A stretch of 64,000 bases of DNA from Glandiceps talaboti. Lineage: Eukaryota > Hemichordata > Enteropneusta > Spengelidae. The notes below the pieces were generated by a model. That model was not told where the DNA came from. It saw only the letters and a program-made list of their open reading frames with translations, and did not search any database. The translations under genes were made by a program, and so were the position numbers. The DNA lies in NCBI RefSeq assembly GCF_964340395.1, contig NC_135551.1, forward strand, positions 310,001 to 374,000, in the 5' to 3' direction. Shown here piece after piece: positions 23,291-35,513 of this stretch; the first letter of the stretch is position 1, and each line of letters opens with the position of its first letter.

Positions 23291-25060
23291 TAGCACAACT
23301 GACCTGATAAGGTTAACTCCTTCACCACCACTCGCCTCATGGGATTGATTGTTCTCCACCAGCTCCAGCACTAACATAATGTGAGAGTGAGTGTTATGTA
23401 ATCAAACTGATATAAAAAAGGTATCATTTGAATGGAAAATGAATTTTCTACATCATAGTTGCAAATACATACATTCAAATATCACACACACAACTGAAAT
23501 ATGGATTAAAGTAATAAAATATTAATAAAACAAACATAGGTTGTTTATTTATTGACATATTACAAATAAACAAAATATTTACATTACAAACAAAATTCAA
23601 AATACTAAATTTATGTTCCTACAAAACTTCTGTATACTGGTTAAATGGGCAAAAATTTGTCAGAAAATATTATTTTCAGTCGTATTAAATTTGAACGAAA
23701 ATAATTAACGGCTCACTAATCCAATTACGATGCAATATCTGAAGATGTCGCCCCAATACCTTCTGAAAAATCAGTTTGTGTAATTATATATCATTATTTG
23801 ACAGAACAACAAAAAATTATCACCAAATTTATGCTCAAAATCAGTAAAAAATGCCCACAAGTTGGTAGTATACAAGTCCGAATTGGGACGCCAAGGTGAC
23901 GCTTTTTGCCGACATGCTTACCCACAAAAGCAAATATGCCGTTGGACCTTTGAACTAACGTTGCGATAATCTGATCCTTCCATATACTGCATCGAGTTCA
24001 CTCAGCCATCTCCTTGTATAAAACATCGTATTCATAGTCAAAATTGAGTGGAAATTTCTACGAACAGCACCTTTATTTACATTGCAAATGATGTTAGGAG
24101 AGACAGATTTTGCTTCGGCGATGTTGTAATTTGAATTTTACAAAAATTTGAAAAAATTTGATGGGAAAATCGCCCATGTCAAGTGTAAGTTTCCCTCCAC
24201 TGACCTCTACACACTGAGCTAATACAAATACAAGTCATTATTGAGCAGCAACAAAAAGAAATAAAACCAAAATAATCCATTATATAGCCAAAAATTACCC
24301 CCAGAACGTTAGCATGGGCGTTGGCACGGTCACAAGATTGCGTAAATTTGAACGACATTCAAAAATTCAACCATAAACTGCTGCTGGTCGGCAGCTCACA
24401 CGGCCTTAGCAGGAATATTATGCTTACACACAAGTACAATGTGTTCCCACAGCTAAATACTTGTATTCAACGATGTATTTAGAGTCAAATTCAGTCGAAA
24501 TATCCAAAGATAGTGACAATTTATATCGTAGACCATATTATGAGAGCTGTTAATTACTTCCGCCATGTTGAAATTTGATTTTGTGATCGAAAAACGCACA
24601 TAAAATTACGATCGCTCGTCATTTGGATCATACTCCAGATATCGTTCACAGTCATGCTGTCAAAATGGCAGTGTAGATAAACAAGGCTAATATGCATGTG
24701 TGGAACTAGTTATTGTAGCAATTTTTGCAGCAACAGCTGCCGTTAAATGGCATAATGGTGAGGGAGGGAATGAACTTTGGCGTTCCCGCAATAGTGGGAA
24801 TAGATGGGCGCCCTAGAGCATGCCCACATTAGTGGGAATTGCATGGTGGTAAAAGGGTTAAGCCAGTGCTATAGACATCGAAAAGTGTCTGTCTGTCTGT
24901 CTGCCTATCTGTCAAAAATCGCTAGACCGATTGCCATGATATTTGGTAGGTGTAGTACCTTGGGTGTCTAGTTGGGACATTGTTCAAATGAAAATGATCG
25001 CATCAGAAATATGTGTTTTGGGTCAAAAAACATGATTTGCTATGTAAGAAAATGCTTTGA
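23291..25060 (+). mobile_element. Family A element split by a TTAA element
   Basis: 5' hairpin half TAGCACAACTGACCTGATAA at 23291, then the insertion, then the other half (GCCAGTGCTATAGACATCG) at 24862 followed by CTGT repeats and body words TATTTGGTAGG and GTCTAGTTGGGA. Truncated at about 25060. Confidence 0.88.
23317..24857. mobile_element. TTAA-flanked element P3, copy 1 (1.54 kb)
   Basis: TTAA at 23313-23316 and 24858-24861. Ends CTCCTTCACCACCAC and (complement) CCCTTTTACCACCAT are inverted. It is similar throughout to the element at 25697-27318 (e.g. GAGTGAGTGTTATGT near both left ends). No transposase; non-autonomous piggyBac-like. Confidence 0.88.
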
Positions 25061-25089
25061 CTCAGCCTAGAAATGAAAGGTTATTGTGT

Positions 25090-27425
25090 CCTTCCGTAAG
25101 GAATGATATATATATTTGGGATGAAAAGTCTGTGTGTGTGCCTGTATCACCATTTTCTAAAAAACGGCTTGCTCATTTTGAATGAAATTTGATACATGTG
25201 TTCCATAGGGTAATAGCAAGAATTGATCAAGTTTTGGCAAACATCCAATGAATATTAAAGAGCAATATGCATAATCAATGGTTTTCAGTAATTTAGCTAT
25301 ATCTCAAGAATGCACGCTTCAAATTTGATATAATTTGGTTCATACATTTGAGATACCAAAGTTCATCTGTCTTGAAAATATTATTGATGTAGCTTTTAGT
25401 TTTGATAAGTTATTGGCATATTGTCGATAATTAGAGCCACAAAAAAGTTGTTGTTTCTGGTCAGGAAATGTTATCTAAAGTGGTGTGACGACACATTTTT
25501 TTTTTTAAATTTAATTCTTCATGATTAGTTCTGCAGTTGTCATTCCTGAAGTAGCAATTAATGTAGAGAGAGTAGTTTTGTGTTTTCCCTTGGATCTGCA
25601 GTCTGCATTGGCTGGAAAATCACAAGAAAAAAAAAAGATTGAAGCGGGGTATTTAAGTGATGCACTCTGACCAGACATTTTTTTTCTTGGGCTTAACTCT
25701 TTCACCACTATTCTCCCCATGGGACTGTATGCTATCCACTAGGACCCTCATTAGCATATACATAATAAAAGTATGAGTGAGTGTTATGTTATCAAATTGA
25801 TATAAAGATACTTAGAATTGTCTAATCTTTGAAACTTAGGTATCATTTTATTTTAAGGCCAAATAAATTTTCTACATTACACTTCCAATTACACAATCCA
25901 AACATCAGCTTGAATTTGGGTTAAAATGATAAAATTTCGTTAAAAAAACTGTGTGTTGCTTATTTATTGTCAAATCACAAATAGACAATACATTTATATC
26001 ACAAATAAAATACAAAATACAAACATTCATGTTCCTACAAACTACTATATTCTGGTTATATAGTCAAAATGGGCGAAAATTTCATAAAAAATGTTATTTT
26101 CAGTCATAATAATTAGAACGAAATTAATTCACTGCTCACTAATCCGATTATGACGCAATAGTCTGTGCCGCACCGGCAATGAAAGTGTACTAAAATATCT
26201 GAAGTCGTCACCTCAATACCTTTTGAAAAGTTAGTTTGAGTAAATATAATTCATTATTTGACAACAACAAAAAATTACCACTAACATTATGCCCAAAATC
26301 AATAAAAAAAATGACCACAAGTTGGAAGTATGCGAGTCCGAATCGGGATGCCAAAGTGGTGCTTTTCGCCGGCATGCTTATCCTCAAGAGCAAATATGCA
26401 GTCGGAACTTTGAACTAACGTTGCAGCAATCTGATCCATACATAAACTGTTTTGAGTTCATGCAGCCATGTCCTTGTATAAAACAATGTATCGACAGTCA
26501 AAATTTAGTGAAAATTTCTACGAACAGCACCTTTATTTACGTTGTAAACGATGTTAGGGGGAGACAGTTTTGCTTCGGCCATTTGAAATTTTGAATTTTA
26601 CGCTGAAAATCGCATGTAAAAAATCCGATTGGAAAATCGCCCCGATCGTGCACAATTTTCCCTCCACTGGCCTGTACATAGTGAGTTTGTATTAATACAA
26701 GTCATTATTGAGCCGTAACAAAAAGAAATAAAACTAAAATAATCCATTTTATAGCCAAAAATTACAACCAAGACGTTAGTATGGGCGTCGGTACCTGTCA
26801 CAAGATTGCGTAAATTTGCCGACATTCAAAAATTCAACCGTAAATTGCTGCCGGTAGCTCAAATAGACTGAAGCGGGAATTTGATGCTTACACACGAGTA
26901 CAATGTGTTCCCACAGCTAAACACTTGTGTTCAACGATGTATTTAGAGTCAAAATCAGTCGAAATATCCAAGGACAGTGCCATAATTTCTATCGTAGACC
27001 ATGCTATGGGAGTCGTTAATTACCTCCGCCATGTTTAAATTTGATTTTGTTGGCGAAAAACGCACATAAAAATTATGATAGCTCGTTTTTTGGGTCGTAC
27101 TTCAGTTACTGTTCACTGTCATGCTTTCAAAGTGGCAGTATAGATAAACAAGACTAATATGCATGTGTTGAACTAGTTATGGCAGCAAATTTTGCAGCAA
27201 TAGCTGCCGTTGAATGGTTTAAAGCGATGAAGGTGAATGAACTTTGGCGTCCCGGTATACCGGGTTCTCGTGGGTGCCCTAGCGCATCCCGGTATACCCG
27301 TTTCTTGTGGTGAAAGGGTTAAAAACTCCTACCATGAGATCTATGCTCAAATGTTCTATAAAAGCTTCACATTATTACATGTTGCCATTGGCCGCAAGAT
27401 CGCATCTGCTGGCAATCATGCTGGA
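25090..27425 (+). mobile_element. Family E element split by a TTAA element
   Basis: Starts at palindrome CCTTCCGTAAGG; body matches 1410-2130; the 3' block resumes after the insertion (AAACTCCTACC... against AAACTCTTTTT... in the other copy). The uninterrupted copy reads CCTTTAAAACTC, showing the empty TTAA target. Confidence 0.82.
25697..27318. mobile_element. TTAA-flanked element P3, copy 2 (1.62 kb)
   Basis: TTAA at 25693-25696 and 27319-27322; ends CTCTTTCACCAC and (complement) CCCTTTCACCAC, 11 of 12 matching. Same orientation as copy 1, about 0.8 kb away. Short frames inside (26289-26594 +, 26598-26825 -) are not conserved as coding in copy 1. Confidence 0.9.
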
Positions 27426-27856
27426 GAATTCGCCTACATAATTTCTCGCCTACATACTATCTGTTCACTTTTTCAAAATTGAAAATCTTGCTTTTACTCC
27501 CAAGTCCGAGCAACCTAGAAAGTTGCTGGTGAAAAATGTGCCAATTGGGTGAATTCTATAAACATCCACATTCAGCAGGTGACATTCTAAATTTACCGGT
27601 ACATGATGTATATAAACGGTGAACTTTCAAATTTACCAGCATTTTATCGGCAATTTTGAAGGTTACATTTGCAAGTAATTTAGTAATTTATACGTCGCAG
27701 TGTAGACGAAATATCCTGACTGACATACTCTGACTCCAATGTATCAAAACATATGATGACAGACAACGTTGTTGACGTTAGTTTTGATTGACACTTCCAT
27801 TGAACAATTTGTGTGAATGAACATCCATACCAGTGAAAACAGCAAATACCTAATAG

Positions 27857-28420
27857 ATGGCAGTATTTACAGAGTACCTGGTATGGTGTCGATATTGTAA
27901 ATTCTTGAAAGATAAGTCTGATTTCGATTTGGAACGGGGAAAATTTGTTGAAAAACAAACAAACTTTAATGGAGCACTCCATTTCGGTGACTTATATTCT
28001 AGCAAATTCAAAGACATATATTTAGCAAAACCAGCAGCAGCCAGTCCCTAGGTGAAAGCCCTTGGTAGAACTAGTACTTCAAGGGTGATAACAAAGTAGC
28101 AGAAATGAAAATAAAGATAAATATTGCCCATCTGATTGCCAAACAAGAAATGCTATTTTCACTATTTCTGATATATTGCCACTGCTGAGAAAAATGGCGT
28201 CGGTATTAAATCCAACCTATGATAACATTCACAGATGCTCAGAGATGATCGGAACAATTGCTGGACGAATCGCGAATGACTTGGCTAACGATATCAGAAA
28301 TGAAGCTAAGTATATTTCGGTGACACTAATAGAGCTATGCAGGAGTGTGAAATAGTCTACATGCGATGAGTAGACAAACCGACTTGTATATTCGTGGTGA
28401 ATTTAGTGGGACAGAAGAAA
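27857..28420 (+). pseudogene. hAT-type transposase remnant (ZNF862/DUF4371-like)
   Basis: Reads LVWCRYCKFLKDKSDFDLER, GALHFGDLYSSKFKDIYLAK, then after a break KINIAHLIAKQEM, later MIGTIAGRIANDLANDI and, in another frame, QECEIVYMR. The order (zinc-finger-like WCRYC, HF-D-SSKHKD, FNIAYLIAKQEMPF, DG-T--S-EQEIVY-R) matches the ZNF862-like hAT family. Several frameshifts. The 250 bp upstream resembles 52920-53100 in element G, perhaps a shared 5' region. Confidence 0.72.
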
Positions 28421-28439
28421 GTTCAACATGCACTCTTAG

Positions 28440-28995
28440 TAAACTTTTTGAAAGAACTGTCAATAAACTAATTTTGCATTTCTTTGAGAAATATAACACA
28501 TTCTATCAACACCAATATGGATTTTGAAAGCATCATAGCACTAATTTAAATTATCTTTGATTAGCCTTCTGGAAGAATTTGATAAGGGGAATCCAACAGT
28601 TGGGTTATTCATTGACTTTTTAAAACCTTTCGACACCATAAATCATGACATTCTAATTTCAAAACTGGAATACTATGGTATAAGAGGTTTACTTCTACAG
28701 TGGTTCAAAGATTATCTCACTTCCAGGTGTCAATTCGTAGGTGTAAATGGTGTTAATTTTCTAAAACAAGCAATTACATGTGGTGTACCTCAGGGTTCCA
28801 TCTTAGGACCTACACTTTTCCTTGTACATACTAATGATATGCTACTCTCTTCTGATTTTTTCGACTTTAGCTTGAATGCTGATGATTCAAATTTTTTAAA
28901 ACAATAACAGATAGAAGCAATGTCATTGATCTTAGGTCAGTGAGTGATGAATTGACAAACGTTACCAACTGGTATGATGCAAATAAGCAAATAAA
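28440..28995 (+). pseudogene. LINE reverse transcriptase fragment (Jockey/CR1-like)
   Basis: LSKLFERTVNKLI, YGF then stop, ISLLEEFDKG, FIDFLKPFDTINHDIL, GIRGLLLQWFKDYLTSR, GVPQGSILGP and NADDSN are reverse transcriptase motifs, with the catalytic F/YxDD seen as NADD. Frame breaks at about 28530, 28560 and 28900. The 5' endonuclease and 3' end are missing. Confidence 0.85.
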
Positions 28996-28999
28996 CAAA

Positions 29000-29890
29000 T
29001 TGAACTAAGGGACCGGTCAATTTCTTTGGCCGGGGGGGGGGGGGATTTGTAGGGGGGTCACTCTGTTTTTGAAATTGGCAGTAGGGGGGTCATGCTAAAA
29101 ATTGTGGATAGGGGAGTCATTGTGTTTTGGATTGTGATGGAAGAAAAAAAATCCTTTTCTACAAGGGCATAATATAGCCTTGTCTGAAATGTGGAACTTG
29201 TAAATATTTGTTCTTGTCCCTGTATCTTACATGAATTCTTTAATATTACTTATTTAGTTCAACCATAACTATACATATACATATACATGTATTATCTAGC
29301 TACCACACGAGTTCACTAGTTACACAACATGTCATGTAAATGCTTGGCTGTTTCACAATCAATGCTTCACTTATATTGCACTTTAGGGCAAAAGTGAACT
29401 TGAAGGGTTCGTAATGGTACTCTTCATAGATAGTTTATAAAAGAAGTTAAGCTAAATTGTTCTACTCATCAGTATGAACTTGTCAGAAGGGATTAATACA
29501 CTTTCTATTTGGACACTACATGTTATTGACACTACAAATCACCACATCTCATCAGATTCCAGTTTCTATTATACACTAGGTATGACCACCTAAAGTTCTC
29601 TAACATACCGGTGACTTGACTACATGCAATACTAATGCCCCTATACCAATGTTACGGGCCCACTTTTATGCGACATGGGAAACTCATTTATATAATTTAC
29701 ATTAACTTTGAAGCTGTGAAATATTACCATTTTTATAAGACACATGCTGCCTTGTAAAGCATGGATTAAGTTATTGCTTGAAAATTGTCTGAAAAGCCTA
29801 AATATTGATTTTAAGAGTAAAAATCCTCCAGGGCTTCTAGAGGGAGACCCCCTCGGACCCCCACCACATGAGATGGACATATCCCAATCT
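29000..29890. other. Non-coding stretch with GGGGGG-rich repeat words
   Basis: Starts GGGACCGGTCAATTTC then G-runs with recurring GGGGGGTCA words to about 29130. No coding. Near 29820-29880 are C-rich words (GACCCCCTCGGACCCCC). Confidence 0.45.
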
Positions 29891-31970
29891 CAACGTATTG
29901 CTGTCATCTGGTAAAAGTACTCTCGTTAATGCCCTATGTAATTTTTAACGTATTTATGGACTTACATAGCTAATAATGGATCCAACTAGAATGACCTCTA
30001 GAAACAAATCTATTTTGGACTTGATTATTGTGTCAGATCTTGAGAAAGTATGCCAGTCGGGTGTCAAAAGCATCGGATTAAGTGACCACATGTTAACTTT
30101 CTGCACTCGTAAGCTCACCAAGTTCAAGACGAACAAACACAACACTGTCCATATTCTATCTATGAAACAGTATAGTAAAGAATGTTTTGTGAAATCTCTT
30201 GATGACATTTTGGCACCAGTCAAGGAGATCCGGCTAAAGCAGCGATCAGATCCTTGGATCACCAGTGACATATTAGACCTCTTTAGCCAGAGGGACAAAT
30301 ATTTTACCAAATTCAAAAGGTCAAAAGATATTTCTGATTTCAATCATTTCCAACATTATTGAAATCAGGTTAGATATAAGAAAGATAAAGCTAAATCTCA
30401 ATATTATGTAAATGCTGTGAACAATAATCAGAATCATCCCAAAAAATTATGGAAAGTTTTAAAAGATCTTGGCTCTTCTTTTAAATGTAAAACGAAATCC
30501 AGTAATATTGTTCTGTAATGGTTTGTGTTTCGATAAATTGAAAGTCGCTGATCATTTTAATTCATTTTTTACAACTATTGCCTCTTCACTTGTCGATAAA
30601 CTTCAGCTAGTACCAGTCGCTATGGTGTCTCTGATATTACACAATTTTATTGTTGTAAAGATATCTCGGACAACATGCTTGGTTTATCATCTGTTACAGA
30701 AGATCAAATTTATAAGCTATTGGGTAATGTGAATGACACAGTAAAGTGATTGGTTTAGACAATATTCCTGCAAGATTTGTAAAAGGTGGTGCTTCGATTC
30801 TTGCCAAACACCTAGCTCATATTATGAATATTTCTATCCATATGAGTACTTTTCCCGACGATCTCAAGAAAGCTAGAGTTCTGCCTCTGTACAAAAAGAA
30901 GTGTAAAACTGAAGCTGGTAATTATAGGCCTGTGTTTGTATTGAGTATTGTTTCAAAGGTGTTTGAAAGAGTGGTGTACAATCAAATTAATGATTATCTT
31001 GTCCAAAACAGTTTACTGTATGAATTCCAGTCTGGTTTTAGGCCCTCTTATTCTACTGATACATGTCTAATTCACCTGTCAGACTATATCAAACAAGAAA
31101 ATGATAAAGGGAACCTCACCGGTATGTTAGATCTCCAAAAGACCTTAGATACAGTACATCATGACATACTATTAACTAAACTTAAATATTTAGGTCAGTA
31201 CAGTGGTTCAAATCGTATCTAACTGGTAGGTCACAAGTCGTTGATGTCCATGGTGCTCAATCTGGATCTAAAGGAATTGCATGTGGGGTCCCCAAAGGCT
31301 CCATTCTCGGGCCTCTTCTGTTTCTGATATATGTGAATGATATGAAGTCTGCTTATCTTGTATGCTGACGACTCAGCATTGTTGGTATCAGGGAAGGATA
31401 TGTTAGAGATAGAGGAGACCCTGAGTATGGAGTTGACATCCGTTAGTGAATGGTTAACAGACAATAACCTATCTGTACATCTGGGTAAAACTGAGTCTAT
31501 TTTATTTGCCTCCAAGAAACGTTTGCATACAACAAATAAGTAAATGTGCAGTGTAATGGGAATGAGATTGAATCTAAGGCGAGTGTGTCATACTTAGGGG
31601 TTTCATTGGATCAGTCTTTATCTAGCGTGCTATCAAAATGCACAAACAAACTTAAATTTTTCATCCATGGCCAGAAGTCAGATATTTTGCACGAAATACA
31701 TTTTTTACATTTAACTCACGCACGTTTTACATTTTTTAAAGAGAAGTTAGAAATCATTAAATGCAAGCTTGCAAGCTACCCGGACCATCACCGAGAAAAA
31801 GAATGTATTTCGTGCACCTCTAGAATGTATTAAATGCATTAAATGTATTAAATGTGTTAAATGCAAGCTACCCGGACCATCGCTGAGAAAAAGAATGTAT
31901 TTCGTGCAACTCTAGAATATATTAAATGCATTAAATGTATTAAATGCATTAAATGAATTAAATGTATTAA

Positions 31971-33728
31971 GGTAGGAGATGTCAAATTCGAATTACGTCA
32001 ACGACGCAACTTATGGCGCAGACTGAAACTCGCGCTCTTGTCAACATTCGAACGCGAAACAAACCCGGAAGTGAAGTGAAGTGTTAAATGTTTTTCAAGC
32101 ACTGTACGTACTCTTGGAGATTTAGGGGGTGAACGGAAGGTAATCTCGTATAATTGAGTTTCAGAAGTCCTTGCGAAGAAAATTAGCTTTACTACCATTC
32201 ATGACTTAAAGAGGAGCTGTTTTATAAATTTTAGACTTGAACAAAAACATTATTCAAACGTACGTAAACAATCAACTCTCAGGTACCATAAAATCATCGG
32301 ACTACTCAAAGTTTTTCAAAAACTTCCCTCGCACACTGAAGACGTTTTGCGAAGCAAATTTGCCATTTTATTAGTTGAGACATCATTTAGCATTTTATAT
32401 GTTTTCCGTCGCTACTTTCTTAGTAATCGGTGGTCACGTCGCGTCGGTGGAGAAACTTCAGTCCCTGAACTCCAGTAAAATTGATTATGCAACCACGATG
32501 ACATCGTCATTTACCGGCCTTAAAAACACCATATAACAAATTGATAACAGTACTCTTTGTAAAAGGCTTCCAAAACTTATTCTGTTGTCGGTATTCTGCT
32601 CTCCCGCGATGGTGTGCACTTGTTTGGTTTCGCTAGGGGTCTAGTAGTCCTGCTTGCATACGGCATAAGTCGGCCCTCCTGATCTGGCGTGCACAGTCTG
32701 CAAGCAGGACTAGAGTTTCCGACACATGTATTCATTCCCAATAGAACCCCCAGACATTATACATCCCTGTACCAGTATAATAACGTCCTGCCAATGAATT
32801 TTAATGAATATAGTTTGTTTTTCAGATGTATTCAACCAAAAATTGATTTATTTTTTATGTCTTGCCAACTATACTGGTAGTCACACTGACTCGCATGAGT
32901 CGAGTGTTTATAGTAAAGCACACAGTTCAAATTGCAACAAATTATACAAGTTGTACTATAAAAACTATTTACTTTGTCTACCATAAAAGAAGTATCCATG
33001 GTAACATTACTATAAAGTTTCAATGAGGGGTTCTACATGTATTTTTGTACCCAAAATCAATAAATGATCTAGTAGCATACATTGTAGCTTTTTGTTCCTC
33101 ACAGTGCATTGCCACGGGTGACCCTAAAACGAATGACAACCCGAATGACGGAAAACGAATGACATCATTTACAGTGGAATGACAACCTTTTCTACATTCA
33201 GTTAGTTGAATGACACCCTCTTCACTGTAAAACAAGTGGAATGACAGCCGCCACTCTATAGCATAAGTGGAATGACAGCTTTTTCAATGATTTGAAACTG
33301 GAATGACAGCATTTACAGTATGTAAACAGTGGAATGACAACCTTTTCTACATTCAGTTAGTTGAATGACACCCTCTGCACTGTAAAACAAGTGGAATGAC
33401 AGCCGCCACTCTATAGCATGAGTGGAATGACAGCGTTTACAATGCTTTGGACCTGGAATGACAGCATTTCCAGTTTGTAAACAGTGGAATGACAACCTTT
33501 TCTGCAACCAGTTAGTTGAATGACACCCACTGCACTGTAAAACCAGTGGAATGACAGCCGCCACTCTATAGCATAAGTGGAATGACAAAGTTTTCAATGC
33601 TTTGGAACTGGAATGACAGCATTTCCAGTATGTAAACAGTGAAATGACAACCTTTTCTGCAACCAGTTAGTTGAATGACACCCACTGCACTGTAAAACCA
33701 GACTTTTTTGAATGTGACACCTCCCCCC
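31971..33728. mobile_element. TTAA-flanked element P5 (1.76 kb)
   Basis: TTAA at 31967-31970 and 33729-33732. Ends GGTAGGAGATGTCAAATTC and (complement) GGGGGGAGGTGTCACATTC match at about 15 of 19. It sits within the ATTAAATG array, a natural source of TTAA targets. GG-type ends and TTAA suggest Kolobok rather than piggyBac. Non-coding; the right third is a 155-bp higher-order repeat. Confidence 0.8.
33119..33720. repeat. 155-bp higher-order repeat with about twenty GAATGACA boxes
   Basis: The block GTGGAATGACAGCCGCC starts at 33236, 33391 and 33546, a strict 155-bp period. Each period holds five variants of the box TGGAATGACA/TTGAATGACA, spaced about 28-35 bp. A partial run of boxes starts at 33119. 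Negative-strand ORFs over it are repeat products. Confidence 0.92.
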
Positions 33729-34800
33729 TTAAATGCAAGCTACCCGGACCATCGCCGACAAATAGAATGTATTTTGTGCAACTCTAGAATGTATTAAATG
33801 CATTAAATGTATTAAATGTATTAAATGTATTAAATGCAAGCTACCCGGACCATCGCTGACAAATAGAATGTATTTCATGCAACTCTAGAATGTATTAAAT
33901 GCATTAAATGTATTAAATGTATTAAATGCAAGCTACTCGGACCATCGCCAAGAAATAAAATGTATTTGACTATTTCGTGCAACTCTAGAATGTATTAAAT
34001 GCTGCATTAAATGTATTAAATGTATTAAATGCAAGCTACCTGGACCATCGCCAAGAAATAGAGTGTATTTCGTGCAACTCTAGAATGTATTAAATGCATT
34101 AAATGTATTAAATGTATTAAATGTATTAAATGCAAGCTACCCGGACCATCGCCGACAAATAGAATGTATTTCATGCAACTCTAGAATGTATTAAATGTAT
34201 TAAATGTATCTCAACCATCTCCCGTATTAAATGTATTAAATGTATTTCGTGCAGCCTTAGAATGTAAAAATGTATTAAATGTAAAATAGTAAAGTACTGG
34301 CCATATATAATAGCTCAAATTTTTATACCGTAATACTCGAACTTTTAATCTGAAAACAAAGAAATTACTTGTCTTGGCTTTGATTCAGTGTCATTTCGAC
34401 TATGCCTGTTCATCGTGGTACAGTGATCTCACAAAGAAGTTCTGCAAAATAACATCATTAGATCTATACTTAATGCTGCTCCTAGAACGCACATTGGATA
34501 TAATCAATTTAAACTTGTAGGTATGTTGCCAGTAGAATTGCGGGTTGAGCAATTATAACTCAATCATATGTTCAACATCATAAATCTTCGTGAAATGGTC
34601 CGTAATCGGCACGTGTAGAGTCAGTGGTATGGGTAAGAGTTCATTCACCTACACAGGCATTGGTCTTTGAAATAGTCTCCCACTCTCAGTGAAACAATCT
34701 CATACAAAAAATAGTTTTAAAAACAATGTCAAATCTTTTTTATGGAACAAATTAGAGGTTAAAGAACATAATATTTTGTAACTTTTTAGACCTTCCTTTT

Positions 34801-35461
34801 TAGTCCCCGCCGGACGAAGTCCTGGACGGGAACTTATGGATTGGGTTTGGTCTGTCGGTCCATCCAGAGCCGTTTCTTGGAGATGCCCCCCACCGATTTT
34901 TTTCAAACTTGGGACAGGGGTAACATACAATGGCATACATATACACGTCAATTTGTTTCATGATACGATCCAATATGGCCACCTGGCAGCCTTTTTGTTT
35001 GCAAATTTTCCCTGTCTAAAGCCATAACTCAGACATGCTTGAACAGATGTCATTCAAAGTTGGTATTAGGACAGTGTTCTATGACATACATGTGCATATT
35101 GATTGTTGTCATGATACGATCCAAAATGGCCACCTAGCAGCGATTTTGTTGGCGCAGTTTTCATGTCCCAAGCCATAACTCAGACATGCTTGAACAGGTC
35201 CCCCCCCTCCCCCATACCCGACCCATCCTTTATTGTTGAATGGTTTATTCCATCACGTCTTCTTGAAGAGTTGGCATGTCCCATGTCCAATAAGGAAACA
35301 CAACATGAGTCGGCATGTTCCATGTCCAATGAGTAGACACAACATATCTAAGTCTGTTTGATTTAGGTTCACAAGTGTTGTTGCGTGATCAGAGTAGTGA
35401 TATCAAGAAAATGACAACGTAAACTGCCAGTTCCTTAAAACCCAATCATAGCGGGGACTAT
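34801..35461 (+). mobile_element. Family C hairpin element, copy 1
   Basis: Starts TAGTCCCCGCCGGACGAAGT with a hairpin partner GTCCTGGACGGGAAC, and ends AGCGGGGACTA, the inverse of its first bases. The body has about two units of roughly 150 bp (CATAACTCAGACATGCTTGA, GATCCAATATGGCCACC). It directly abuts the LINE 3' end. Confidence 0.85.
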
Positions 35462-35513
35462 GTCATTCTCATTTACTTGTTTTAAATTGTGGGTGTAGTC
35501 AGTGTGTATTTTT

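Larger units (their letters stand above)
31662..34316. mobile_element. Tandem-repeat element with 8-bp target duplication, inside the LINE
   Basis: AAATTTTT at 31654-31661 and 34317-34324 flanks it. The body is an array of about 100-bp units, each with AAATGCAAGCTACCCGGACC, AGAATGTATTTCGTGCA, CTCTAGAATG and several ATTAAATG words. Both ends carry ATGGCCAG in inverted orientation and GCACGAAATACATTT, though offset by a few bases. An 8-bp duplication fits hAT-type insertion. Removing P5 leaves about 0.9 kb. Confidence 0.78.
29900..34790 (+). pseudogene. LINE (Jockey/CR1-like), interrupted by nested insertions
   Basis: Endonuclease tail (SGKSTLVNALCNF, DPTRMTSRNKSILDLIIV, GLSDHML) from about 29900; linker; reverse transcriptase 30746-31830 (IPARFVKGGASILAKHL, LYKKKCKTEAGNYRP, QSGFRPSYSTDTCL, GVPKGSILGPLLFLIYVNDM, YADDSALL, SYLGV); then 34319-34790 (KTKKLLVLALIQCHFDYACS, SWYSDLTKK and a degraded C-terminus ending FLWNKLEVKEH). 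Several frameshifts and stops. The break at 31662 falls in KLKF; the reading resumes KFLYRN at 34317 in frame after removing the insertion and one TSD copy. The 5' end is truncated. Confidence 0.88.

Noticed and set aside
23317-27318. P3 copies as one composite element
   Set aside because: Each has its own TTAA pair and they sit in two different host elements (family A and family E).
33313-33597. 94-residue - strand ORF with repeated LSFH and CHST
   Set aside because: It crosses the 155-bp repeat; 155 is not a multiple of three, so the frame is not maintained as a repeat protein.
34801-35461. Family C as a TA-target mariner-like MITE
   Set aside because: Copy 2 lacks the matching 3' end and its empty site shows no clear TA duplication.
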